Shown: positions 11,051 through 19,441, counted from the first letter of the stretch. The stretch is 64,000 nucleotides of DNA from Streptomyces sp. NBC_00376 (GCF_036077095.1 NZ_CP107961.1:610442-674441); one strand, 5' to 3'. The notes: generated by a model not told the origin, from the sequence alone. Program-made: numbers and translations.

Positions 11051-11410
11051 GTGGCATTGGTGCGTGCTCAAGTACGACTTCCCCACGACCTGCGCGATGC
11101 CCAGCTCGCCCTTCACGAGACCCGCGCCGCCTGCGAGCAGTACGCCAAGAGCCTCCCGTGGTCGGCCGAGCCGATGCCCGGCTGGGAGAACGACAAGCAA
11201 CTCCACAGCAACCACATCTCCTCGAAGCCGGACAGCCCGGGATACACCGAGGACCAGGCCGCGGAAGTCACCCGCTTCCGCGCCCGGCTCCTGGAACTCA
11301 GCACCACCGTGTCCACCCACCCCTTCTGGGACTCCGTGGAAACCGGCGACCGTGTCGGGGCCCGCATGGCGCTCAAGCACGCCCACGAGCCGGCCGAGGA
11401 CGAGGCGTAG
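11051..11410 (+). CDS. Conserved small hypothetical protein
   Basis: The protein of about 119 residues contains LPWSAEPMPGWENDKQLH and SSKPDSPGYTEDQAAEV, and ends in an acidic tail. I recognise this as a recurrent Streptomyces hypothetical often found beside DUF6233 genes, and a DUF6233 remnant does follow 2 bases downstream. No enzyme motif is visible, and the composition suggests a soluble, partly helical protein. Start codons GTG 11051, TTG 11057 and GTG 11060 are all possible; no strong ribosome site decides. Function unknown. Confidence 0.65.
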   Translation: MALVRAQVRLPHDLRDAQLALHETRAACEQYAKSLPWSAEPMPGWENDKQLHSNHISSKPDSPGYTEDQAAEVTRFRARLLELSTTVSTHPFWDSVETGDRVGARMALKHAHEPAEDEA

Positions 11411-11412
11411 CC

Positions 11413-11748
11413 GTGTCCGGCCCCGGCGGGATATCCGACCTGGACAAGAACCGGGCCTTGGTCGAGTGGCTGGAGTGGCAACTACGGAAGGCCCGGAACC
11501 GCGTGCGGGAACTTGAGGCCTAGGAGGAGCAGGAACGGCGGCGCAAGGAGCGGGCGCGGCCCGAGCGGTCCTGGAGGATCCAGCCGAAACGGTCGGGCGA
11601 TACGGCGCTGCTGCACCGCGGGGGCTGCGGCCTGTACAACGCCCAGTTCGGTTTCATCATCCGTGAGGACGCATTGATCGCGCTCGCAGAGCCGGACATC
11701 GAGCCCTGCCAGATCTGCAAACCCGAGACGGGCCTGGCCGACGGGTAG
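11413..11748 (+). pseudogene. DUF6233 protein with a premature stop
   Basis: Reading from GTG 11413 gives a short helical N-terminus (WLEWQLRKARNRVRELEA), an in-frame TAG at 11521-11523, and then the rest of the family: a charged linker, LLHRGGCGLYNAQFGFI and a CQIC pair near the end, closing at 11746-11748. Apart from the stop codon the frame is intact. The 37-residue product upstream of the stop would lack the conserved domain. It sits directly behind the hypothetical gene at 11051-11410, as in other genomes. Confidence 0.75.
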
Positions 11749-11804
11749 GGCCGTACGGACCGCCCGACGCGCTCCGCGGCCGCCGGGCTCGCAGGATCGG
11801 TTCC

Positions 11805-11893
11805 GTGGAGTTCCCGACCAAGGTGGCGCTGGCCCAGGCCGTCCCGGTCCTGCCCGAGGGTCCGGGCTGGTGGTACGAGCCCAAGTGCGACGG
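11805..11893 (+). pseudogene. ATP-dependent DNA ligase, 5' fragment (to motif I)
   Basis: The frame from GTG 11805 encodes the N-terminus of an ATP-dependent DNA ligase through EPKCDG, which holds the lysine that would carry AMP. It is cut at codon 30 by the left inverted repeat of the 2.57-kb element; the hybrid frame stops at 907-909 of the 11-kb block (TGA 11907-11909). The continuation (HRTVLRRADETVVL) begins at 14464, so the two pieces are one gene split by insertion. Confidence 0.8.
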
Positions 11894-11917
11894 TTCTCCA
11901 GACATCTGAAGATGTCT

Positions 11918-12090
11918 CATCCCGGCCACGCGGCTGAACCGAAGTGGGACGGGTTCCGGTGCCGACTCGAGGTCCATGAGGCCGGGGTGGCGGTCCTGCG
12001 CTCGCGCCGTGATGCCGACCTGACGGGCGCCTTCCTGGAGATCCAGCAGGCCGCGCTCGCCCAGCTGCCCGCCGGTACGGGGCTGGACGG
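11918..12090 (+). pseudogene. Second ATP-dependent DNA ligase fragment
   Basis: Read in frame, this stretch gives AEPKWDGFRCRLEV and then LRSRRDADLTGAFLEI and ALAQLPAGTGLDG, the adenylation motif and following strands of a different ligase subgroup (PKWDGFR rather than PKxDGHR). Neither the start nor the rest of the gene is present. It lies just inside the left inverted repeat of the 2.57-kb element, so it was probably captured with it. Confidence 0.65.
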
Positions 12091-12215
12091 CGTTATGCGA
12101 CCTGTACAAGGCGTCTCAGCCCCAGGGTGTCTCAGGCGGCGCACCTCCGTAGACGAGGCACGTTCGTCGCCGATGACGCGAGGACGTGTCTGAGCAGTGG
12201 CACAGCGAAGGCCGA

Positions 12216-12273
12216 CTAGACCGCAAAGATTTGTTCGCAAAGAAGTCTTCGCGAACAAGTCTTTGCGGTCTAG
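12216..12273. promoter_or_regulatory. 58-bp palindromic operator upstream of the ArsR-type regulator
   Basis: The arms start CTAGACCGCAAAGA and end TCTTTGCGGTCTAG. Twenty-six of 29 position pairs match; the mismatches are 30/59, 39/50 and the central pair. Each arm contains two GCAAAGA-type half-sites around TTGTTCGC. The palindrome ends 10 bases before the regulator's ATG, so it probably overlaps the promoter and serves autorepression. Confidence 0.8.
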
Positions 12274-12283
12274 AGTGCGCGGT

Positions 12284-12949
12284 ATGACTGACCCAAAAGT
12301 GAGGCCGGACGGCCCGCAAACCGAAGCTGACTCGGCTGTTCTGGATGCCAAGGGGCTGCGAGCCCTCGCGCATCCGGTGCGCGTGCAGTTGGTCGGGCTG
12401 TTGCGGAAGTACGGCCCGTCGACAGCGACCCGCCTCGCGGAGCGGCTGGGTGTGAACTCCGGTACGGCCAGTTACCACCTCCGGCAGCTGGGTGCGGCCG
12501 GTTTCGTCGAGGAGGACACCGAACGCGGAAACGCGCGTGAGCGCTGGTGGCGGTCGGTGCACCGGACTACCTGGTTCAACGATCCGGAGCTGGCCGAGCG
12601 GGAGCCCGAGGCCGCACTGGCCTACCAGCAGTCCGTCGCCGCCACCTACACCCTGCGTACGCAGCAGACCCTGAACGGGCTTCAGACGATGCCCTGCGCA
12701 TGGCGGAACACCTTCGACATGAGCGACTGGGCCTTGCGGCTCACGCCAGAGGAAGCCGCTGCCCTGTACCGGGAGTTGGCGGACGTCATCGCGCGCTATC
12801 GGCGAGACGCACCGGAGACGGCGGCGAGTGCCCCCGAGGGAGCCGAACGGGTCGCCGTGATCACGCAGATCCTGCCCGAACTGGATACGCCTGCCGCGTC
12901 GTCGCTCCCTTCAGGCCCTCAGGAAGAGGAAGGAAGCCCGACGTCATGA
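12284..12949 (+). CDS. ArsR-family winged-helix regulator
   Basis: The 221-aa protein has an N-terminal winged helix (about residues 20-100: LRALAHPVRVQLVGLL, then the recognition region TATRLAERLGVNSGTASYHLRQL) and a C-terminal helical region rich in acidic residues. There is no cysteine pair typical of metal sensors, so a small organic ligand is more likely than a metal. ATG 12284 is chosen because it follows the 58-bp palindrome and starts the conserved part. The stop overlaps the start of the MFS gene (ATGA), so both form one operon. By analogy with other such pairs it represses the pump gene until the pump substrate binds. Confidence 0.85.
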   Translation: MTDPKVRPDGPQTEADSAVLDAKGLRALAHPVRVQLVGLLRKYGPSTATRLAERLGVNSGTASYHLRQLGAAGFVEEDTERGNARERWWRSVHRTTWFNDPELAEREPEAALAYQQSVAATYTLRTQQTLNGLQTMPCAWRNTFDMSDWALRLTPEEAAALYRELADVIARYRRDAPETAASAPEGAERVAVITQILPELDTPAASSLPSGPQEEEGSPTS

Positions 12950-14283
12950 CCGACGACGCCTCGGAGGCCGGCGGCATACCCGGCAAGAGGTCCTTACGGC
13001 CGCTGAGCGGGGTGCTGGCGGCCATGGTTGTGTCGCTGACCGGCACGCGGATCTCCGTTGTGGCACTGCCCTGGTTCGTCCTCGTCACAACCGGCAGCGC
13101 CACCCAGACCGGACTGGTCGCCTTCTGCGAGATGGCGCCCTACGTGGTGGTCAAGGCGTTCACCGGGCCGCTGGTGGACCGGATCGGCCCGCGTGCCGTT
13201 TCCTGGACCACCGATCTGGCCAGCGCGACCGCCGCCGCCGCGGTTCCCCTGCTCCACGCCCTGGACCTGCTGTCCTTTCCCCTTCTGCTGGTTCTGGTCG
13301 CGCTGATCGGCGCGGCCCGGGGACCCGGCGACCTGGCCAAGGAGGTGATGGTCCCGGAGGCGGCTGAGCGCGGCCGGATACCGCTGGAGCGGGCCACCGG
13401 TCTGGCCGGTGTGATCGAGCGGCTCGCCTCTACCATCGGCCTGGCCGTCGGCGGATCCCTGGTGGCGCTGCTCGGTCCCCTGACCGGACTCGCCGTCAAC
13501 GCGGGCTGCTTCGCCCTCGGATCGGTGATCATCAAACTCGCGCTGCCTCGCGGCATGGGGCACGCGGTCGAGGAAGCCCCCTCGCCGGCCAGGGGAACAG
13601 GACCGGGCTACTGGCGGCGGTTCGGCGAGGGCTTCACCTTCCTGCGCGGCGAGCCGCTGCTGCTCACTGTCATCGTCATGGTGGGGATCACCAACCTGCT
13701 GGACGCGGCGTTCACCTCGGTGCTCGTGCCCGTCTGGGCCAGGGAGTCCGGCAACGGGCCAACCGCGATCGGCCTCATGGGTAGCGTGATGGGGGCCGCA
13801 GCGGTCGGCGGGAGCCTGATCGCCGCAGTGGTCGCGCACCGGCTGCGGCGGCGGGTAGTGGTTCTCACCGGGTTCCTACTGGCCGGCGCACCGAGGTTCC
13901 TGATCCTCGCCTTCGATGCTCCGTTGGGGGTGGTACTGGCCGTCTTCGCGGTCAGTGGGTTCGGTGCCGGCTTCGTCAACCCAGTGCTGGGGGCCGTCCT
14001 CGTCGAGCGGGTGCCGCGCCGGATGCTGGGCCGCGTCAACGCGCTCGGTGACTCGCTGTCCTGGGCAGGTATCCCTCTCGGCGGGCTGCTCGCCGGGGCG
14101 GCGGTGACCGGTGTCGGACTCGTGCCGGTGCTGCTCGCCTGCGGCGCCGCGTACTTCCTCACCACGAATCTGGCTGGACTGCGTCCGGAATGGCGCGAGA
14201 TAGACCGTACGCGTGGGCGGGGCGTCCTGAAGCCGCACTCCAAGGAAGAAGCCTCACAAGACAGCGCGAATGTAGCGACATGA
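12946..14283 (+). CDS. MFS efflux transporter
   Basis: The 445-aa membrane protein has about 12 predicted hydrophobic segments. The loop after the second (GPLVDRIGPRAV) resembles the MFS motif A, and the N-terminal half carries the pattern TGTRISVVALPWFVLV seen in macrolide and multidrug efflux proteins of the MefA/Tet-like group. The gene overlaps its regulator by 4 bases, with GGAAGGAAG upstream. The pair makes a self-contained export cassette, plausibly for drug resistance; the substrate cannot be read from the sequence. It is cargo of the 2.57-kb element. Confidence 0.85.
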   Translation: MTDDASEAGGIPGKRSLRPLSGVLAAMVVSLTGTRISVVALPWFVLVTTGSATQTGLVAFCEMAPYVVVKAFTGPLVDRIGPRAVSWTTDLASATAAAAVPLLHALDLLSFPLLLVLVALIGAARGPGDLAKEVMVPEAAERGRIPLERATGLAGVIERLASTIGLAVGGSLVALLGPLTGLAVNAGCFALGSVIIKLALPRGMGHAVEEAPSPARGTGPGYWRRFGEGFTFLRGEPLLLTVIVMVGITNLLDAAFTSVLVPVWARESGNGPTAIGLMGSVMGAAAVGGSLIAAVVAHRLRRRVVVLTGFLLAGAPRFLILAFDAPLGVVLAVFAVSGFGAGFVNPVLGAVLVERVPRRMLGRVNALGDSLSWAGIPLGGLLAGAAVTGVGLVPVLLACGAAYFLTTNLAGLRPEWREIDRTRGRGVLKPHSKEEASQDSANVAT

Positions 14284-14422
14284 CTCTCCCGGAGGGAGGG
14301 TGTACGACATCGATCTTCGGCTGCGCCTCGAGAAACCTGCGTTCCCCGCCGAGATGCACCGACAGGACTTGGCCCCGGCGGTGACCGGTCTCAGCGTCGC
14401 GATGACCATGGCTCCGGTGCCC

Positions 14423-14444
14423 GATGTGTCTCATGAGACACATC
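14423..14444. repeat. Perfect 22-bp palindrome near the right end of the element
   Basis: The half-site GATGTGTCTCA is followed immediately by its exact complement. The left end of the element has a related short hairpin (GACATC-TGAA-GATGTC, 11901-11916). These subterminal palindromes may be binding sites for a mobilising transposase. Confidence 0.6.
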
Positions 14445-14463
14445 GAAGTCTGGAGAAGGACGG

Positions 14464-15123
14464 CCACAGAACAGTGCTGCGCCGTGCCGACGAGACCGTC
14501 GTGCTGTACGCCCGGTCCGGCAGAGTTGTCACCCAGCACTGGATGGACCTGGCCGTTGTCGGCATGACACTCAGGCCAGGCACGGTCTTGGACGGCGAGG
14601 CCGTGATCTGGCGGGACGGTCGGCTCGACTTCGCCGCGGCGCAGTCACGGGCCGCGTCATCCACGACCCGGGCCCGCGCCCTGGCGACCCGGCCTCCTAC
14701 ATCTGCCGGGACGTTCTGCAGCACCCAGACCCGGCGATCGGTGACTGCCGACGCCTGCCGTACACCGAGCGCCGCGCCCTCCTCCTGGAGCTCCTCGCCG
14801 ATGTCGGGCCGCCGATCCAGGCCACCCCAGCCACCGACGACCGGGACGTCGCCGCGCTCTGGTACGACGCCCTGCGGGAGCAGGGCATCGAGGGCGTCGT
14901 CTGCAACCGCGGCAGTGCCGGCTATCCGTCGGGACAGCGCCGGTGGGTGACGGTTCGGCACGCGGACACGGTCGACGCCCTGGTGCTGGGGTTCACCGGC
15001 CCCCGGCTCAGACCGCGTCATCTGGTCCTGGCGGTGGGGGACGAGGGTGGGCCGGCAAGGGTTTCCGCGCGACTCCTGAACGGCGGTGCGGGGCCGTGTC
15101 CCGCCGAGGGGGCCGGTCGTTGA
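14464..15123 (+). pseudogene. ATP-dependent DNA ligase, 3' fragment with a frameshift
   Basis: This continues the ligase split at 11893: HRTVLRRADETVVL, then LRPGTVLDGEAVIW and LDFAAAQSRAASS. The frame shifts near 14685 into DPASYICRDVLQHPDP, followed by YTERRALLLELLADVGPPIQ, LREQGIEGVV and WVTVRHADTVDALVLGFTG, ending at TGA 15121-15123. So even without the insertion the gene is disabled. The protein would belong to the small single-domain-plus-OB-fold ligases common on actinobacterial chromosome arms, thought to act in end joining or repair. Confidence 0.8.
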
Positions 15124-15247
15124 TCGCGGCGACAACAACCGGTCTAGAGGCACCGTACGTCCCGGCGACCGGTCACGGGCGCGTCGCTGCTTCTGCCCAC
15201 CGCCAGGCGCGATGAGGCAAGCGGGCTACGTTCACGGAGGGGCGCGG

Positions 15248-16822
15248 ATGTCACGCAGCACCATCAGTTCACCCGGGGCCGCCGTTGCGGGTCATCCGTC
15301 CCGGCCCACGCCTGGCGGTGCCGCCGCGGCGGCAGCACGCTCTCTGCGGATGGCCTCGGAGTTCGCCGCCAGCACCCAGGGACTTGACGGCGCCTGGCGC
15401 GTGTTCACGGAGCCGCGCATTCTGGAGAACGCTGTCGTCGCCTGCTCCCTGACGGGGGTGGAGGGCGCGCAGGCGGCGCGGGCGCGTGCCGCGCGCTGGC
15501 TGGCCGGTGCACAGGTGCAGCGGCACGACCGGTTCGCGGAGGCCGCTGACGGCTGGCTCGTCGCGGTGGCCACCACCGGCGCCGGTGCCGCGTTCGTGGA
15601 CCTGGACGTCTCGGACGGGCCGCGGGCCAGGCGGGCGCTCTACCTGCACGCCCTGGCCTGCGCGGCGGGCTGCGAGGGGGCCGATGCGCGCCGGCTGCTC
15701 GATCAGGTCGGGCAGGCGCTCGCGGCCGAGTACGGGCAGCGGCTCAAGCCCTGGCAGCGAACCATGCTGCTGGCTTTCCAAGCGATCGCCCGCAGCGTTC
15801 TCGGGCTGCCGGTGCCGGCCGCCGGCATCGAGGCACTGGGCCGTGCCCAGGGCCCGGACGGCTCGTTCTACGGGATGCCGCTGGTCACCGGGATGCTGCA
15901 CCTGGCCCTGAACCGCGTGGCGCCCGGGCACCGGGCAACGTTGCGGGCCCGGGAGAACCTGCTGGCCGGCCAGCACCCGGACGGCACGTGGCGGTTCATG
16001 GTCAGTGAGACCTGGGACACCGGCCTGATGGTCCGCGCCCTACGCGGACACCACCACTTCGACCAAGCCGCGCTGCCCGACGCCCTGGCGTTCCTCGCGC
16101 AGGACCAGAACGGCGACGGCGGGTGGGGCTGCGCCGCGGCCCTGGACTCGGACAACGACACCACCGGCAACACCCTCCTCGTGCTGGCCGGCACCCCGTG
16201 GGCCGACCAGGTGCGTGCCGCGGCCTCCGGCTACGCGCGCCGCCACCAGACCCCCGAGGGGCTGTGGACGACCTGGCTCTCGCACGACGACACCCCCGCT
16301 CCCGATGTCGTCGCACACATGGTCGCCGGCATCGACTTCGCCGTTTTGTCCGGCATTGACACCGCCCCGGCGCGACGGTGGCTCGCCGACCACGGCAGGA
16401 GCGGGTACTGGCCCAGTGACTGGTACGTCCCTGCTGCCTACGGCGCGGCCGAGATCAGCACCACCGCCCACCCCCACGCCCCGCACCCCGCCACCGTCGA
16501 CACCCTCCTCGCGCAGCAGCGGCCCGACGGCGGCTGGCCACGCATCGACGGCGAACCGTACTCCAGCCCCGCCGCCACCGGCCTCGCCCTCACCGCCCTC
16601 ACCGCACACCGCCGCTACCTCCCGAAATCCGCCCCCGCCGTGGACAAGGCCGTGCGCTTCCTCATCAACACCCAGACCGACGACGGCACCTGGAGGGACC
16701 GGCCCCTCATGTACGGGCCGAGGCCCTTCCTCACCGCCACCCGCCCCCAGATCCGTGCCCTGGCCGCCCGTGGCCTGCGCGACACCCTCACCGCCGACCA
16801 GCACCGGGGGCCGCGCCCGTGA
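15248..16822 (+). CDS. Class II terpene cyclase, drimenyl diphosphate synthase type
   Basis: The 524-aa protein is built of squalene-hopene-cyclase-like alpha-barrel repeats with five QW-type signatures (PDGSF, PDGTW, GDGGW, PDGGW, DDGTW). The usual class II acid DxDD is replaced by Asp302-Asn-Asp304-Thr-Thr, a DxDTT motif. This variant is known from bacterial drimenyl diphosphate synthase, which cyclises farnesyl diphosphate by protonation and keeps the diphosphate. The length matches that enzyme. No class I DDxxD or NSE motif is seen. ATG 15248 has GGAGG at 15236-15240; longer starts add an unconserved tail. The HAD phosphatase gene overlaps by 4 bases, consistent with making drimenol by dephosphorylation. 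Substrate and product are inferred. Confidence 0.8.
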   Translation: MSRSTISSPGAAVAGHPSRPTPGGAAAAAARSLRMASEFAASTQGLDGAWRVFTEPRILENAVVACSLTGVEGAQAARARAARWLAGAQVQRHDRFAEAADGWLVAVATTGAGAAFVDLDVSDGPRARRALYLHALACAAGCEGADARRLLDQVGQALAAEYGQRLKPWQRTMLLAFQAIARSVLGLPVPAAGIEALGRAQGPDGSFYGMPLVTGMLHLALNRVAPGHRATLRARENLLAGQHPDGTWRFMVSETWDTGLMVRALRGHHHFDQAALPDALAFLAQDQNGDGGWGCAAALDSDNDTTGNTLLVLAGTPWADQVRAAASGYARRHQTPEGLWTTWLSHDDTPAPDVVAHMVAGIDFAVLSGIDTAPARRWLADHGRSGYWPSDWYVPAAYGAAEISTTAHPHAPHPATVDTLLAQQRPDGGWPRIDGEPYSSPAATGLALTALTAHRRYLPKSAPAVDKAVRFLINTQTDDGTWRDRPLMYGPRPFLTATRPQIRALAARGLRDTLTADQHRGPRP

Positions 16823-17481
16823 CCTCCGTGTATCCCACTACCGGCCGCCACCTGTCGGCCCCGGCCCCGGCCGACCGCCTTCTGCTGACGACCCTTCGCC
16901 CGGCCGTGGTCGTCTTCGACTTCGACGGCACCCTGGCCGACACCAGCACCCTCAATACCGACGCCGCCCGCGCCACCCTCGCCGACCTGGGCCTCACCGT
17001 CCCCGAACCGTGGCTGCAGGACGCGCCGCTGGCCGACATCGCCCTGCTCCGCCAGCGCCTGTACACCGACCTGAACCTGCGGCTTCCCTGCACCGACGGG
17101 GAGTTCGTGACGATCGCCCGCAGGCACTGGCTCACCCACAGCCACCAGGTGCGGGAGATTCCGCGCGTCACGGCCGTGGCACGCCACCTCGCCACAACCG
17201 TGCCCGCGGCCGTGGCCTCGGCCAACGACGGCCGCGTGGTCGACGCCGGCCTGGCCGCCATCGGCCTGGCCGCCCTGTTCCAGACCGTCGTCGCCCGCGA
17301 ACACGTCGAGCGCCTCAAGCCGGACCCCGAGTGCTACCTGCTGGCCGCCGCGGAACTCGCCACCGAACCCGCCCGGTGCCTGGCCTTCGAGAACACCGAC
17401 GAAGGCGTCACCGCAGCCCTGGCCGCCGGCCTCACCATCATCGACGTCCGCGCCACCACCTGGAGCGCACAGACACCCTGA
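16819..17481 (+). CDS. HAD-family phosphatase, probable terpenyl diphosphate phosphatase
   Basis: The 220-aa protein shows the four HAD motifs: DFDGTLAD (Asp34 nucleophile, Asp36 acid/base), a Ser in ASANDG, Lys in ERLKPDP and the acidic ENTDEG. It resembles the beta-phosphoglucomutase branch with a helical cap. The GTG start overlaps the cyclase stop (GTGA), so translation is coupled. Bacterial and fungal drimane cyclases are often fused to or paired with HAD phosphatases that release the alcohol from the cyclic diphosphate, which makes this the natural partner of the cyclase. A general sugar-phosphate phosphatase remains possible. Confidence 0.8.
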   Translation: MTSVYPTTGRHLSAPAPADRLLLTTLRPAVVVFDFDGTLADTSTLNTDAARATLADLGLTVPEPWLQDAPLADIALLRQRLYTDLNLRLPCTDGEFVTIARRHWLTHSHQVREIPRVTAVARHLATTVPAAVASANDGRVVDAGLAAIGLAALFQTVVAREHVERLKPDPECYLLAAAELATEPARCLAFENTDEGVTAALAAGLTIIDVRATTWSAQTP

Positions 17482-17556
17482 CCAACGAGCCCGGCCAGAC
17501 CACGGACGCCCCACCGGCACGACAAACCGCCTATTTTGGGCGACATTAACGACCCT

Positions 17557-17573
17557 GCAAATCGTCGATTTGC
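17557..17573. promoter_or_regulatory. Short palindrome in the gap before the lectin-like gene
   Basis: GCAAATC-GTC-GATTTGC forms a 7-bp-arm palindrome in an AT-richer stretch of the 324-base gap between 17482 and 17805. It may be an operator or a short hairpin. The rest of this gap shows no gene. Confidence 0.3.
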
Positions 17574-17805
17574 GGACAAATCTCGACTGATGGGCGGTTG
17601 CGGTGGGCGAGCGGACGGTATTGCCGGGGCGGTGCCATGGGCTACGCGGCATTCGCAGGAGCCAGACAGGGGCGGCGCCCGCCCCGTGGGAGTGACGGCC
17701 GAAAGCCGATCACTCGTTGTAATGAAAGCGGAATCATCTGCTCCAACTTGGGTCAGACTGGCGCCGGTTGCCGGACGGCAGCCGACAGACCTCAGGGAGC
17801 AGACC

Positions 17806-18108
17806 ATGACCATGATGCAGACCGGCAAGATCGAACTCCGCTCCGACAACGCGGTCGAGACGACGGGAGGCAACACCTCCACCTTCACCCGCGTCACCTT
17901 CCCGACCCCGTTCCCGCCCGGGTCGGAGGTCATCGTGCTGCCGCTGACCCAGACCTTCAACGGCCCGGACACCCCCGGCATCCGCGTCCACGACGTCACC
18001 GAGTCAGGCTTCCTGATCCGGCTGAACGAGGTACGCGTGAACACGAGCGTCATGAGCGACGGCAAGCACACCACGGAGAAGATCGGCTGGCTCGCCACCA
18101 CCGTCTGA
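17806..18108 (+). CDS. Small beta-sandwich protein, possibly H-type lectin-like
   Basis: The 100-aa protein has the sequence logic of H-type lectin domains: FTRVTFPTPFPPGSEVIVLP at about residues 25-45, a central strand region, SGFLIRLNEV, and a C-terminal KIGWLATT resembling the conserved W-x-A ending. There is no signal peptide. ATG 17806 has AGGGAG six bases upstream. A hairpin terminator follows ten bases after the stop codon, so it is a one-gene transcript. Such domains bind sugars or occur in phage tail proteins. The assignment rests on pattern only and is tentative. Confidence 0.6.
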   Translation: MTMMQTGKIELRSDNAVETTGGNTSTFTRVTFPTPFPPGSEVIVLPLTQTFNGPDTPGIRVHDVTESGFLIRLNEVRVNTSVMSDGKHTTEKIGWLATTV

Positions 18109-18118
18109 TCGCCGCCTG

Positions 18119-18145
18119 CCGCCGGGGCGCGCTGCGCCCCGGCGG
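18119..18145. terminator. Hairpin terminator after the lectin-like gene
   Basis: CCGCCGGGGCGC and its exact complement form a 12-bp stem with loop GCT, ten bases after the stop codon and followed by AAAAG. Confidence 0.7.
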
Positions 18146-18452
18146 AAAAGCACCGGATGCGCACCGCGGCAGCCGCACGGTGGGCAGGGCCCTCCCCGCC
18201 CACCAACTCCTCGCACGACGAGGGGCTTGCTGACACGGTTGGTCTTCGTCGCGGTCTGGTTGTTGATCAGCAGGTGGAGGTTCGCCGTACTCCAGAGCCT
18301 TCCCGTTCCATGGACGCCACCCGGGGCATCCAGCGCAGCCGCCGGGCCACCGCACATGCCCCGGAACGGTCCCGGTCCGGGGCGGGGCGCACGCTCGGAT
18401 GAACCGGAAGGGCAGACCGTCACCCGGCCCGCCCCTGGCGCGTAGATCCGGC
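18146..18452. other. Non-coding stretch before the HNH pseudogene
   Basis: No convincing gene on either strand. It presumably held the promoter of the secreted HNH nuclease gene. Confidence 0.4.
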
Positions 18453-19012
18453 ATGAAACTCCTGCGCACAGCACTTGCCGCCGTTACTTCGTTCGCCGCC
18501 GCACCCGCCCTCCTGCTCCTGCCATCCGGCCCTGCCGCGGCCTCGCCGGGCGACGTGATGACCGCCCCGCTGTCGGAGCTGATCGCCTCCCTTCCCGTCG
18601 AGGCCGAAGGGCCCCGCGCCGGGTACTCCCGCGAGCAGTTCAAGCACTGGATCGACGCCGACCGGGACGGCTGCAACACACCCGCAACGAGGTGCTGCTC
18701 AGGGACGCCACCACAGCGCCGCAGATCACCGGCCGCTGCACCATCACCGCCGGCACGGGCGAATGGCGGTCCTGGTACGACGAGACCACTCAGACCACCA
18801 AGGACGACGTCGACATCGACCACATGGTCCCCCTCGGCGAAGCCTGGGACTCCGGCGCCGCGGCCTGGACCCCGGCCGAACGCCAGGCCTATGCCAGCGA
18901 CCTCGACGACGAACGCTCTCTCCTCGCGGTCAACGACAGCGCCAACCAGTCCAAAGCCGACCGTGACCCGGCCGAATGGATGCCCCCGGCCAACGCCGCC
19001 ACCTGCCGCTAG
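18453..19012 (+). pseudogene. Secreted HNH endonuclease-like protein, frameshifted
   Basis: ATG 18453 begins a clear signal peptide (MKLLRTALAAVTSFAAAPAL, cleaved near AAAS). The mature part starts normally (YSREQFKHWIDADRDGCNT). A 2-base insertion near 18680 (AACACACCC in place of AACACCC) shifts the frame. The remainder is readable in the new frame: RNEVLLRD, EWRSWYDE, the nuclease motif VDIDHMVPLGEAWDSG, and SLLAVNDSANQSKADRDPAEWMPP, ending at TAG 19010-19012. The usual C-terminal residues after the last motif are missing, so it is damaged twice. Intact relatives (DUF1524/GmrSD C-terminal type) are exported nucleases. Confidence 0.85.
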
Positions 19013-19033
19013 GCGTTGCTGCTGGAGACACGG

Positions 19034-19069
19034 CTGTACCCCGGGCCAGAGCGCTGATCCGGGGTACAG
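19034..19069. terminator. Hairpin terminator after the HNH pseudogene
   Basis: CTGTACCCCGG and CCGGGGTACAG form an 11-bp perfect stem around a 14-base loop, 21 bases after the stop codon. Confidence 0.65.
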
Positions 19070-19252
19070 GGGGCCGGGGTGAAGAACTGATCACCGGTGG
19101 TGAACCGAACCCGGCCGGTGGACACGGTACCGGTCAGGTGGCGACTCGCGGGCAGCCGTTCCCGCCTGCTGAGTCGCACGTGCCGCGCGGGCCGGCCGAA
19201 AGGCAGCTGCCCCTGATGCTTTGATGGCGGTCACAGCATCGTCAGGGGTGAG

Positions 19253-19441
19253 TTACCCGATGGCCGAGCGCTGCGTGCTGGGGCCCGTCCGCAGCATGAC
19301 TGTGGTTTTCGGGAAGTACCCACAGCTGTTGAAATCCCTGGTCACAGCCGTGTTTGTGGTCATGGGTGCGGCGTTCGCCGGCTGGGTCGCGGAGCCCAGA
19401 AGGGCGGCGGCGAGCAATGTCGTTGAGCTGGTCCTTCGCAT
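19253..19441 (-). pseudogene. Truncated secreted SH3-type protein
   Basis: The minus-strand frame from ATG 19441 encodes a signal peptide (MRRTSSTTLLAAALLGSATQ, cleavage near ANA-A) and then the opening of a bacterial SH3 domain (VMLRTGPSTQRSAIG), where TAA stops it after 62 residues. Intact SH3 proteins of this kind continue for about 30-40 more residues. GAGG lies eight bases before the start. No continuation was found beyond the stop. Confidence 0.5.

Larger units (their letters stand above)
11894..14458. mobile_element. 2.57-kb inverted-repeat element without a transposase
   Basis: The element begins TTCTCCAGACATC and, read from the other strand at its right end, (C)TTCTCCAGACTTC. The similarity continues inward as GATGT..CTCAT in both copies. 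GACGG (11889-11893 and 14459-14463) flanks both ends as a 4-5 bp target duplication, and excising the element rejoins a DNA ligase gene at Asp-Gly-His. The cargo is a ligase-like fragment, an ArsR-type regulator with a large palindromic operator, and an MFS exporter. No transposase or recombinase is present, so it would have to be mobilised in trans. Confidence 0.75.

Noticed and set aside
14300..14463. N-terminal extension MYDIDLRLRLEKP joined to the ligase fragment
   Set aside because: It is in frame only by chance across the element's right end; the ligase proper continues from 11893, as shown by the flanking duplication.
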